Shown: piece by piece, positions 8,083-15,868 of the stretch
Layout: each line of letters starts with the position of its first letter
How positions within the stretch are numbered: position 1 is the first letter of the stretch
Assembly: GCA_963789785.1 (NCBI GenBank)
Contig: CAWBNC010000013.1
Location: 1-32,883, forward strand
From: JAEULH01 sp963789785
GTDB lineage: Bacteria; Pseudomonadota; Alphaproteobacteria; Rhodospirillales; Defluviicoccaceae
Length of the DNA stretch: 32,883 bases
Reading direction: 5' to 3'
The notes under the pieces: generated by a model
Database searches by the model: none
What the model was told of the DNA's origin: nothing
The model's input: the letters and a program-made list of their open reading frames with translations, nothing else
Translations under genes and position numbers: made by a program

Positions 8083-9119
8083 TCCGCCGCCTGCGCCGTA
8101 GCCCGGCCGTCGATACCCTCGGCAACGACGCGCGCCCGGCCAAAGGGCGCTTCGGCCGCTGGGTCTATCTCGCGCTTATCGCCGCCTTCTTCCTCTGGGT
8201 CGGCGACCTGTTCGTCGGCTCGCTCCTGCGCCTGCGCGCCGACGGTTTGGTCGTCGCCGAGCACGTCTCGGTCGCGGTTCCGTTCGCCGCCCAGGTGATT
8301 GAAACCGAAACGACGCCCGGAGCGCTGGTCGAAGCCGGCGCCGTCGTCGCACGGGTGAGCTCCGTCGAGCTGGCCCAGGACATCGCACTCTTGACCGCAC
8401 GCAACGCAGATCTGCTCGTGCGCAGGCTTGAGCTCGAGCGCGCGGCACGGGTCGCCGAGGCGGTTCTTCCGGTCGCGCGACACCGCGCCGGAGAGGCGGA
8501 AACCGCCCTGAAGAAGATCGAGAGCTATCGCGGCGCCGGCGACATCGGTCTGACGCTGTGGATGCAGACCCTGCGCGATCGCTTCGAGACCAAGGAGCGG
8601 GTCGCCGAGCTGAGCGCTTCGCTTGCAAGCGCCGGAGACGCGCTGGGCATCGTCGGCGGCGCCGTCAGCGACGCGACCACTGCTCTCCACGATCTGCGCG
8701 GCGCCTACGGCGACGGCCTCATTCGTGCGCCGGTCGCCGGCACCGTCGGCCTGCGGATGGCCCGCGCCGGCGAGGTGGTGCGCTCGGGTGAGCCGCTGCT
8801 GGTGCTCTATCGCCCGGAACGCTTTGTCCTCGCCTACCTCGAGACCGGCGGCCTCTATACCGTGCGGCGCGGCGATCCGGTGGAGCTGTCGAGCGGTTTT
8901 GTCCAGACGACGGGTGTCGTGAGCGATGTTCTGCCGGTCGCCGATCAGCTTCCGCCAGAATTCCAGAAGACGTTTCAGCCGCGCCAACGCGGCCAGGTCG
9001 TGCGCATCACGGTCGCCGATCCCGATCGCCTGCCATTGTTCACCAAAGTGACCGTTTCCGGGCGCGGCTGGCTGTCGGGCATGGTATCCAGCGCTCTCGC
9101 CGCCGTCACTTTCCAGTGA
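8079..9119 (+). CDS. HlyD-like membrane-fusion protein of polysaccharide operon
   Basis: Periplasmic adaptor of 346 residues anchored by one N-terminal helix (WVYLALIAAFFLWVGDLFVG, about residues 28-47). It has the HlyD/EmrA layout: a first lipoyl half (VAVPFAAQVIETE ... GALVEAGAVVARV), an alpha-helical hairpin rich in Ala/Glu/Arg, a second lipoyl half (IRAPVAGTVGLRMARAGEVV) and a beta-barrel region. The start is TTG 8079, overlapping the glycosyltransferase stop by four bases; no other start gives this coupling. The pairing with a GT2 synthase parallels Alg8-Alg44 in alginate secretion, except that Alg44 also carries PilZ and this protein does not. Probably links the synthase to the periplasm or outer membrane. 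Its 3' end overlaps the convergent crotonase gene by 14 bases. Confidence 0.82.
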   Translation: MIRRLRRSPAVDTLGNDARPAKGRFGRWVYLALIAAFFLWVGDLFVGSLLRLRADGLVVAEHVSVAVPFAAQVIETETTPGALVEAGAVVARVSSVELAQDIALLTARNADLLVRRLELERAARVAEAVLPVARHRAGEAETALKKIESYRGAGDIGLTLWMQTLRDRFETKERVAELSASLASAGDALGIVGGAVSDATTALHDLRGAYGDGLIRAPVAGTVGLRMARAGEVVRSGEPLLVLYRPERFVLAYLETGGLYTVRRGDPVELSSGFVQTTGVVSDVLPVADQLPPEFQKTFQPRQRGQVVRITVADPDRLPLFTKVTVSGRGWLSGMVSSALAAVTFQ

Positions 9120-9885
9120 AGCGAGGTTTGCGCTTCTCCCGAAACGCGGCGAGGCCTTCCTCGTAGTCGCCGCTGTCATAGACAATGCGGCGCAGGCCCT
9201 GTATGCGTTCGAACAGCTCGGGCGTGATTGCGTGAGCGCTCGCCAGCAGCCGCAGTTCCTCCTTCATGACGGCAATGCTGAGCGGCGCATTGTCGATGAT
9301 TTTCCGGGCAAAGCTGTAGACGAACTGTTCGATCTCGTCCGCGGCCTTGATGTAGTTGATGACTCCGAGGTTGAGCGCTTGGCTCGCCGGAATGGGTTGC
9401 GCCGTAAAAAGCATCTCCTTGGCCACCGGTAGCGGAATAGCGTTCAGAACCGTCAGGATACCGCCAAGGTTGTAGGGCAAACCTAGTTTGGCTGGAGTTA
9501 TGGCGAAAGTCGCCTCGGGAGTGGCGACAAGAATGTCGCACGCCATTGCAACCTCGCAGCCGCCGCCCCAGACGCCGCCTTCGATGAGGGCGATGATCGG
9601 CGCGGGGAAATCCTGTAGCGCGCGAACCAGGACCCGAAGCGGATCGGCCCAGCCAAGCGGGTCGCGGCCCCGGTTAGGGATCTCGCCGACATCATGGCCG
9701 GCGGACCAGACCTTCGCTTGCGGCGGCGCGCGCAGCACGACAACGCGCGTATTCTGCTCGCGAAAAGCCTCCAGCGCCGTCGTAATCTCGCAGATGAGCG
9801 CTTCGCTCAAGGCGTTACGCCTCTCGGTGTGAGTCATTACGATCGTGGCAATCGCATGCTCGCACTCGGTGCGGATCAGGGACAT
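9106..9885 (-). CDS. scpB: Methylmalonyl-CoA decarboxylase-like enoyl-CoA hydratase family enzyme
   Basis: Cytoplasmic crotonase-fold enzyme of 259 residues. The family contains enoyl-CoA hydratases; the close resemblance here is to ScpB/YgfG methylmalonyl-CoA decarboxylase, which turns methylmalonyl-CoA into propionyl-CoA and CO2. Supporting motifs are KVWSAGHDVGE (first oxyanion-hole segment), IEGGVWGGGCEVAMACDI (second) and FAITPAKLGLPYN, followed by the C-terminal KRKPRFTGK. The start at ATG 9885 gives the usual N-terminus MSLIRTECEHAIATIV; the longer in-frame ORF to 10101 would add a segment without family character. It converges on the HlyD gene with stops overlapping. The symbol is by family resemblance; substrate is not proven. 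Confidence 0.78.
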   Translation of the reverse strand: MSLIRTECEHAIATIVMTHTERRNALSEALICEITTALEAFREQNTRVVVLRAPPQAKVWSAGHDVGEIPNRGRDPLGWADPLRVLVRALQDFPAPIIALIEGGVWGGGCEVAMACDILVATPEATFAITPAKLGLPYNLGGILTVLNAIPLPVAKEMLFTAQPIPASQALNLGVINYIKAADEIEQFVYSFARKIIDNAPLSIAVMKEELRLLASAHAITPELFERIQGLRRIVYDSGDYEEGLAAFREKRKPRFTGK

Positions 9886-10099
9886 CGATGACTCCGTTTC
9901 ATGTCCAGCGGGCGGGACCGGCGGCGCCGGCGTCGAGACGATAGATCGCCGCCAACTCGTCGCCAAGATATCACTGTTTGCGCCGAATCCTCCGCGACTG
10001 GCCTGCTCTGCAGGTGCCAGGTCGAAGGCATGCGCGACGCCGGCGATCATGCTATAGGTGCGCCGCGAGCGGGCGGGAAAAGCGGTCGGAGGCGTTCTC

Positions 10100-10957
10100 A
10101 TGGGGCAGATGGCGAAGCGGATTTAGGACTCGCTGCCGCCCGGGGCGAAACGAGGCCTGCAGGCGCTTCGCTACTACGCAGGGGATCGAACGGCGCTGAA
10201 GACGGCGAGGGCCGTACCGCTGCCGGACGGGTTCGCGAGGGTCTACCACCACCATATCCGTCGCACCGGCGGGACCAGCCTTAACGCAGCGTTTTACGAG
10301 ACCGGCGGCGCCGGCTTCGCCGACAAGGAGCCGCTGTTGGCCAGCCAGGGCTGGATGGTCCACGGCGGCAGGATCTTCGTCGCCCACAACAAGTTCCTGA
10401 TAGACAAGGGCGCGTACTTCTTCGCCCGGTCGCATTCCCCGGCCCATGAGCTGCGCCTGCCGCCCCGCACGTTCACCGCGACCATACTTCGCGATCCGGT
10501 GGAGCGGGTGATCTCCCATTACAACGTGCTGGCGGAGTGGGTGAAGAACGATGTCCGTCATCCTTCGCGGGCGACGGAAGGGCCGTGGCTGGGTGCCTCT
10601 TTTTCCGATTTCCTCACGCGCATTCCCCGCGAGCATCTGCTCCGCCAGCTGTATACCTTTTCCGCCGGCTTCTCGGTCGACGAGGCGCACGCGGCTCTGG
10701 CCGGCCTCGACGCCGTGCTGATGAATGAGGACTACACCGATGGCCTCGCGGCGCTCGGCGCCCGGCTCGGCTTGGATCTTGCGCTATTCTGCGAAAAGAC
10801 GAGCACGGTCGTCGCGCCGATCGGCACGGGCGACCGGGCCAGGCTGCGCGAGATGCTCGAGCCCGAGTACGCGCTGATCGCCCGGGTCGGTGCCGGCGGC
10901 AACGTCTACCCGCCCGCTCCAAAAGCAACTGCCGCGAGCCCGGCGCCGGCGAACTGA
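10100..10957 (+). CDS. Sulfotransferase family protein, in-frame TAG near 5' end
   Basis: PAPS-dependent sulfotransferase-like protein. The phosphosulfate loop is HIRRTGGTSLNAAF at about 10255-10296. A second PAPS-contact segment, ILRDPVERVISHYN, follows at about 10486-10527. The C-terminus is low-complexity Ala/Pro. The reading frame that contains the loop has no ATG, GTG or TTG between TAG 10124-10126 and TTG 10337. It therefore seems to start at ATG 10100 or 10109 and to be cut by the amber codon after five to eight codons. A start at TTG 10337 gives an open 206-residue ORF but loses the loop. Either a true nonsense mutation, a sequence error, or a non-standard start explains this. It lies 1 kb from the polysaccharide operon, so a sulfated polymer is possible but speculative. 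Confidence 0.6.
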
Positions 10958-10983
10958 CCGCTGCTGTTCGGCGCATGCAAAAA

Positions 10984-11007
10984 GAGGGACCGGCGCACCG
11001 GTCCCTC
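10984..11007 (-). terminator. Strong hairpin, reads as minus-strand terminator
   Basis: GAGGGACCGG / CCGGTCCCTC form a perfect 10-bp stem with loop CGCA. An A-run lies on the left side (AAAAAGAG at 10979-10986), which becomes a U-run for transcripts on the minus strand. It therefore best terminates the XRE gene or a small RNA ending here. It also follows the sulfotransferase stop by 27 bases and may act weakly in that direction. Confidence 0.7.
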
Positions 11008-11190
11008 AGTCTGATCTTCACGGGAGTCCGTGGGGACTCAATCGCAGAGACGCGGGGCGATCGGCAAAGCCTTCAAAAGACGACCTTGCTCCTCCCCGCG
11101 ACCGGCACTTTCGCCAAGGCGGACATGCGAAGCAAGACAATAATCACCGAAACGGAGAAAGCACCAAAGCGGCTGCGCTAAAGGTCCGCT
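11008..11190 (-). other. Possible small RNA or 3' UTR between XRE gene and terminator
   Basis: Some 180 bases lie between the XRE stop and the terminator, with a second hairpin at 11024-11039 (GAGTCC-GTGG-GGACTC). On the minus strand this gives two stem-loops then a U-run, a layout typical of a small RNA or a structured 3' UTR. The only minus-strand ORF noticed is a 17-codon one (MSALAKVPVAGRSKVVF), with no good ribosome site. No promoter was recognised. Confidence 0.25.
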
Positions 11191-11526
11191 TTACGCGCCG
11201 GTCTCGAACTCGAAGCTACCGGCGATGTCGTGCTCCGATTGCATGAATTCGCTGAGGGCGCTGCTGCGCTTGGCTTCCGGAAGATCGCGAAAGGCGGCGA
11301 CAAGCTTGCGCTCCGCCGGGCTCAGGCGTTCCCAGCCGTCCTCGATAAGATCCATGGGCGAGCAATCGAGCGCGCGCGCGATCTTCATCAACCAATCCCA
11401 GGTCAGTCGCCGTTCGTCGCGTTCGAGGCGAGCGATCTGCTGGTAGGACGCGGGTGGATCTACACGCGCCGAGAGCTGCTGGAGTGTCAGGCCTTGGCGC
11501 GCGCGCATCAGACGTATTCGGTTCAT
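11191..11526 (-). CDS. XRE family helix-turn-helix transcriptional regulator
   Basis: DNA-binding protein of 111 residues. Residues 1-60 form an HTH_XRE (Cro/CI-type) domain: MNRIRLMRARQGLTLQQLSA, then a QQIARLERDERRLTWDWLMKIA stretch (helix 3 onward) and ALDCSPMDLI. The remaining 50 residues are a charged helical tail (LSPAERKLVAAFRDLP) seen in small phage-like and chromosomal regulators, perhaps for dimerisation. ATG 11526 is chosen as the family start; the frame extends to 11565. The upstream gap carries a perfect TAACCC-AAAA-GGGTTA palindrome, a reasonable autoregulatory operator. Target genes are unknown. Confidence 0.85.
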   Translation of the reverse strand: MNRIRLMRARQGLTLQQLSARVDPPASYQQIARLERDERRLTWDWLMKIARALDCSPMDLIEDGWERLSPAERKLVAAFRDLPEAKRSSALSEFMQSEHDIAGSFEFETGA

Positions 11527-11623
11527 GCTGTTGTTCGCTGCTCGAGTAATGGACGGACACGGCAAGATACGTAACGGATGCCGAACTGGTTTACAGAGGA
11601 TACACCGAGATAAGCGAATCTCC

Positions 11624-11639
11624 TAACCCAAAAGGGTTA
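11624..11639. promoter_or_regulatory. Perfect palindrome TAACCC-N4-GGGTTA upstream of XRE gene
   Basis: TAACCCAAAAGGGTTA lies 98 bases before the XRE start and just past the 3' end of the exported-protein gene at 11694. It shares the ACCCAAAAGGG core with 5418-5432. It could be an operator for the XRE protein. A short terminator is less likely because the stem has only six pairs and no T-run follows. Confidence 0.4.
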
Positions 11640-11693
11640 TCGCCGGCGCGGATGACGGTCGTCAAGCCTTGCCAGTTGATTATCTTTAGCTGA

Positions 11694-12362
11694 TCATCGC
11701 TTGAAAGTGTCGGCGATACCGACCAGCTCGCGCATCCGGCGATCGTTCGCGGTCTTGATTTCCGTGTAGTACCAGGTTCCGCCGACCTTCTGCAGCCGCA
11801 GCACCATGAACTGGCGCAGCGGTCCGACCTGGAAGGTGCAATACATCTCCCGCAGCGACCCGGCGGCGTTGTAAGCGGTTTGCGGTGGGTCGCAAAGCTC
11901 GGCCCCGATCTTGCCAAGCCCGCGCAGGCTCTCGAACAGCTGCGGTACCGCCCGGCGAAAGACATCGAAAGCAGGATCGGCGAACGGGCTGTCCGGGCTG
12001 TCGAGGACCGCGGAGACCTCCGCGTCGCCCGGCACGTCGATCGTCAGCCGCTCCTTCAGCCAGGCGTCGGGATCTTTGACCTCCCCAGTCACTTCGCGCA
12101 GTGACAGCGACGTCAGCTCCGAAAACGGATTGTCCTCCGGCCGCACGGTCAGGATCGGCCGCCAGTCCGTGGAACTGGCGGCTCCGGGCTCGGCGACGAC
12201 GACAAAACCCGAAGGCACGTCGAACCTTCCCGCCGCCGGCGTCGCCGCCGGTGACGATGCCGGCAGGAGTGTCGCAAACGGTAGCCACGCCACCGCTGCA
12301 GCCAGCCGCGCCGTCCGGGTTACGCTCACGCGGGTTGGGCTCAGCCGCACGACAATCTTCAT
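11694..12362 (-). CDS. Exported protein of unknown function
   Basis: Protein of 222 residues with an N-terminal signal-like segment (basic start MKIVVRLSPTRVSVTRTARL, then an Ala-rich hydrophobic run ending PAATPAAG). The mature part has a predicted alpha/beta look with repeated short strands (FDVPSGFVVVAEP, LREMYCTFQVG, QFMVLRLQKVGGTWYYTEIK) and two cysteines (LCDPP and MYCTF) that could form a disulfide. I do not recognise the family. The strand pattern ending in WYYTEIKTAN resembles proteins that assess fatty-acid or lipid uptake only through its neighbour, the FadL gene upstream on the same strand. ATG 12362 is preferred to the in-frame TTG two codons earlier. A hairpin separates it from the FadL gene. 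Confidence 0.65.
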   Translation of the reverse strand: MKIVVRLSPTRVSVTRTARLAAAVAWLPFATLLPASSPAATPAAGRFDVPSGFVVVAEPGAASSTDWRPILTVRPEDNPFSELTSLSLREVTGEVKDPDAWLKERLTIDVPGDAEVSAVLDSPDSPFADPAFDVFRRAVPQLFESLRGLGKIGAELCDPPQTAYNAAGSLREMYCTFQVGPLRQFMVLRLQKVGGTWYYTEIKTANDRRMRELVGIADTFKR

Positions 12363-12433
12363 CGTCAACGCCTATCAGTTCCTGTCCCGCCGGACCGCCG
12401 CCCAGGTTGCCCACGCACTGCGGCGCGGTGCGA

Positions 12434-12477
12434 GATCAACCTACTTTCGGATGGATCCCAAAGTAGGAAAGTTGATC
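12434..12477 (-). terminator. Long hairpin downstream of FadL gene
   Basis: GATCAACCTACTTT (12434-12447) pairs with AAAGTAG plus GTTGATC (12460-12466 and 12471-12477), giving 14 paired bases with a GAAA bulge and a 12-base loop. It sits 55 bases after the FadL stop and before the exported-protein gene, so it probably ends or attenuates the FadL transcript. No U-run follows; a regulatory or processing role is also possible. Confidence 0.45.
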
Positions 12478-12531
12478 GACGACACGGAGACCGAGCATCT
12501 CATCTGTGCCCGTCCGGGCGAAAGGCAAGCT

Positions 12532-13884
12532 CTAGAACCGCCACTCGGCCTGAACCGAGACGATGTCGATCGACGATTCCGCGCTGCCGCTGAAGTTGCC
12601 GCGGAACGTCGCGGGGCCGTCGCGGTCAGGTCGATATCCGCATCGCGGACAAAGATGTGCGTATAGCCGGCCGCGAGCAAGAGGTTCGGCAGCGGCCGAT
12701 AGCTCGCCCCAAGGGCCAGCCAGTGGCGGTCGTTGTCGGGGATGCGCGGCGTGCGGGTCTTGTTGGGCACCGGGCTCTGGTCGTAGGCGTAGCCGGCGCG
12801 CAGCGTCCAGGCGTCGGTTGGGCGGTAGGACACGCCGATGGCGAGAAACCAGCTATCGGTCCAGTCGTCGTCGGTGACGCTGTCGGGTTGTGCCGGATTG
12901 GCGAACTTGATCGTCAGATCCTTGAACTGGCTCCAGCGCGTCCATTGCGCCTCGCCGCTGAGCGCCCACCGCTCGCCGAGCGCCTGGTAAACGCCGAAGG
13001 TTGACCGAGTCCGGTGTCGTCAACTCGGCCTGGGCGTCGGTGTTGGCGAAGGCGCCGGTCGCCCCCGCCAACGCCGCGCCGACGCCGGCGTCGTCGAGCC
13101 GGAACGAGGCCCGCCCGCGCAAGGTGTGCTTGACCTTCGAGCGGTAGCCGAGCCCGACGCGGGTTCCCGACCATGGCTCGACAATCGCGCCGAGGGTAAA
13201 GCCGTAGCTCCAGTCATCGCCGGTGACGCGGGCGCGGCCATCCTGCAGGCCGGGAACGGCGCACGGGATGCCGCTCAGGCGCCGATGGTGCCGAAGTCGA
13301 CGGCATTGCTCAGCTTCGCGTCGGCATACTGAAGCTGCAGGCCTGCGCCGAACGACAGCCCCGGGATCGGCTCGAAGGCGATGGTCGGGTTGACGTTGAG
13401 TGTCGAAAGCTGCGTTTGCAGGGCGTGATAGCGGCCGACCCAGCCGTCGTTGTAATCGGTCTCCAGGCCGAAAGGAGCGTTCACGCCGAGGGCGAAGCGC
13501 AGCTTGTAGCCGACGTTGAACGATCTGATCGAGATCCCACAGCGCGTAGAAGGCCGGCAGGACAACGTCATCGGCGACATCGCTGCCGCCGTTGCCGCCG
13601 GCAAGAGGGCTGCCGGTGATCGTACTTCCCGAGCCATCGCGGATCTTGACTTGCGGCGCGATGACGCTGACCGCCGTAGCGACGCTGTTGCCCGAGGTCC
13701 GGGTCGTGATCGCCGGATTAAAGAACATCGCGCTGATGTCGTCGCCGCCGGCCGACATGCCGGCGAAGGCGCCGCCGAGGCCGGTGGCGCTTTGCTCCTT
13801 CAGCGCGTAGCCGGCTGCCTCGGCCGTATGAGCGCCAGCGACGCTCGCCGCGGCGACGGCAACCCCAACGAGGCGCCAACGCAT
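12532..13884 (-). pseudogene. FadL/OmpP1/TodX-type outer-membrane transporter, four frameshifts
   Basis: Outer-membrane beta-barrel for long-chain fatty acid or hydrophobic-compound uptake. ATG 13884 follows AGGGGG; the product opens with a signal peptide and GYALKEQSATGLGGAFAG, then DDISAMFFNPA, the FadL hatch signature. Later segments all fit the family: NVGYKLRFALGVNAPFGLET, GTRVGLGYRSKVKHTLRG, LRAGYAYDQSPVPN, DNDRHWLALGASYRP, and a C-terminal VQAEWRF ending in Phe. They lie alternately in two frames: the shifts are near 13524, 13279, 12999 and 12623 and run extra, missing, extra, missing base relative to the gene. The total of 1353 bases is therefore still divisible by three and of normal length (about 450 residues). 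As read, the gene is not translatable; sequence error is a serious alternative to decay. Confidence 0.82.
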
Positions 13885-14162
13885 TTTAACCCCCTGTCGA
13901 GCGCATTGGATGGCCGCGCGGACCGGGCTGCGCGCAGCGAGCGAACGATATGCCGTTGTAACCCTTGTGGGTGAAACTACCGGCAAAAGGACCAAAACGC
14001 AAAGTCAATCAACACCCGCTTGTACACAAATGACCGAGACACGCCATGATCGCATGAAAGTGCCAAACGCGAACGGTGCCGAGGCGCGGCCGCAGCAAGC
14101 AGGTTCGCCCGCCGCGTGTGGGGTTGTCGGCGGCGACCCCGCCCATTACCGTGAGCGGCGTG
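13885..14162. promoter_or_regulatory. Divergent control region, FadL gene / aminotransferase
   Basis: This 278-base gap separates two divergent genes and must hold both promoters. On the minus strand TTGACT occurs at about 14008-14013 (reading toward FadL) but no good -10 was found at the right distance. ACCC-TTGT-GGGT at 13961-13972 is a short inverted repeat of the same outer bases as the palindromes at 5418 and 11624 but with a different centre. Nothing coding is evident. Confidence 0.3.
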
Positions 14163-15531
14163 ATGCCCGAACCCGGCACGTCGCGCACCCATGCCTTTCA
14201 GCGCTCATTACGGATGGCGCTGCCCGTCGCCGTGCGGGGCGACGGCCTGTACATCATCGACTCACAAGGGCGGCGCTATCTCGACGCGTCTGGCGGCGCG
14301 GCGGTGTCCTGTCTCGGCCATAGCGATCGCGGACGTGCGCGCCGCCATTGCCGCCCAGGTCGACCGGCTGGCATTCGCCCATACTGGCTTTTTCACCTCC
14401 GAGCCGGCGGAGGCGCTGGCCGATCACCTCGCCGCGCACGCGCCCGGCGACCTCGCTCACGTCTATTTCACCTCCGGCGGATCGGAGGCCATGGAAGCCG
14501 CGCTGAAGATGGCGCGCCAGTACTGGCTCGAGGCCGGCTCGCCGGAGCGTCGCCACTTCATCGCCCGTATGCAAAGCTACCACGGCAGCACGTTGGGCGC
14601 GTTGGCGGTCGGTGGCCACGTCGAACGCCGCGCCCCGTATGAGCCGCTGCTCGCGGAGGTCAGCCACATCGCGCCTTGCTATGCCTACCGCGGTCAAGGG
14701 GCCGGCGAGGATGCCGAAGCCTACGGCCTGCGGGTGGCGGGCGAGCTTGAGCAGGCGATTGCCGCCGTGGGCGGCGAGACCGTCATCGCCTTCGTCGCCG
14801 AGACCGTGGTCGGCGCAACCCTCGGCGCCGTCCCGCCGGTTCCCGGCTACTTTCGGCGCATCCGCGAGATCTGCGATCGCCACGGTATCCTGCTGATCCT
14901 CGACGAGGTGATGTGCGGGTTGGGCCGGACCGGCACGCTCCACGCCTGCGAACAGGAGGCCGTTGTTCCCGACCTTCTGTGCCTGGCCAAGGGGCTGGGC
15001 GCCGGCTATCAGCCGGTCGGGGCGGTCCTCGTCAGCGAGCGTGTGTACGGTGCGTTCGCTGCTGGCAGCGGCGCTTTCCGTCACGGCCATACCTACATGG
15101 GCCACGCAACCGCCTGCGCCGCGGCGCTCGCCGTGCAACGGGCCATCGCCGAACGCGACCTTCTCGCCAACGTCCGCAGCCAGGGCGAAGCGCTCGCCGC
15201 GGCCCTGCACGACCGCTTCGCCGCTCATCCGCACGTCGGCGAAATCCGCGGCCGCGGCCTCTTTCGTGGCATCGAATTGGTCGCAGACCGCGCGAGCAAG
15301 GCGCCGTTCGACCCGGCGTTGAAGCTTCACGCCCGGATCAAGGCCGAGGCCATGGCCCGCGGCCTGATCTGCTATCCCGCCGGCGGCACCGCCGACGGCA
15401 CCCGTGGCGACCATGTCCTCCTCGCCCCGCCGTTCATCGTCACGCGCGACGACATCGCCTTGATCGTGGACCGCCTCGCCGACGCCGTGGATGCGGCGCT
15501 CGACACCGTGGCCGGCGCGCTCGCCACCTGA
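14163..15531 (+). CDS. Class III PLP-dependent aminotransferase, one frameshift
   Basis: Aminotransferase of about 455 residues in the aspartate aminotransferase superfamily class III, which transfers amino groups from omega-amino or similar donors to pyruvate or 2-oxo acids. The N-terminus MPEPGTSRTHAFQRSL and GDGLYIIDSQGRRYLDASGG are in the first frame. A single extra base near 14331 moves the rest into the next frame, starting DVRAAIAAQVDRL. Key motifs are FTSGGSEAMEAALKMARQ, LILDEVMCGLGRTG (PLP-pyridine Asp), LCLAKGLGAGYQPVGAV (Schiff-base Lys) and HGHTYMGHATACAAAL. The substrate cannot be named. ATG 14163 is chosen because it gives the usual N-terminus. It is followed by the TAXI transporter 337 bases later. 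Confidence 0.85.
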
Positions 15532-15868
15532 GCTGCCGGCGGAGGGGGGCGCGACACAAGTTTCACGGCAAGGCGACGCTTGTTTATGACAACGCTAACG
15601 CGTATTATTCGCCCGTTGTGTCACGTTTCGAACCGCATTATGATTCCAGCTGAATGAGACGCCCGCGGGAGATGCGCCTGTTCGGCGCGACGACGGAGGC
15701 GAGCAGCCGGGACGCAGAGCCTGGTTGAAGATGCAGAAGAAACGAGCGTGCGGGTTCGGCGCCGGCCTGGCGCCGCAATAAAAACAAACTGCAGGTCGGA
15801 ACGCACGGAAGATCGGCCCCGACCGATTGCCGGTGTCCGCCTGCAAATACGGAGGAGGAGAAGACCAC
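15532..15868 (+). other. Intergenic region and long leader before TAXI receptor
   Basis: No ORF is convincing in these 337 bases. A sigma70-like promoter is at 15580-15608, which would give a leader of about 250 bases. The leader contains CGGCGCC-GGCCT-GGCGCCG (a 7-bp hairpin at about 15758-15776) followed by the A-rich CAATAAAAACAAAC, then the strong GGAGGAGGAG ribosome site at 15851-15860. A regulatory RNA is possible but no known riboswitch was recognised. Confidence 0.35.
15580..15608 (+). promoter_or_regulatory. Sigma70-like promoter for TAXI transporter operon
   Basis: TTGTTT (15580-15585) and TATTAT (15603-15608) are separated by exactly 17 bases; the -10 matches consensus at five of six positions and the -35 at three of six. 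The local AT-richness stands out from the surroundings. Start of transcription would be near 15615. Confidence 0.45.

Noticed and set aside
10124..10126. TAG as pyrrolysine or programmed read-through codon in the sulfotransferase
   Set aside because: No pyrrolysine genes, stem-loop or family precedent is visible; a nonsense mutation or sequence error is simpler.
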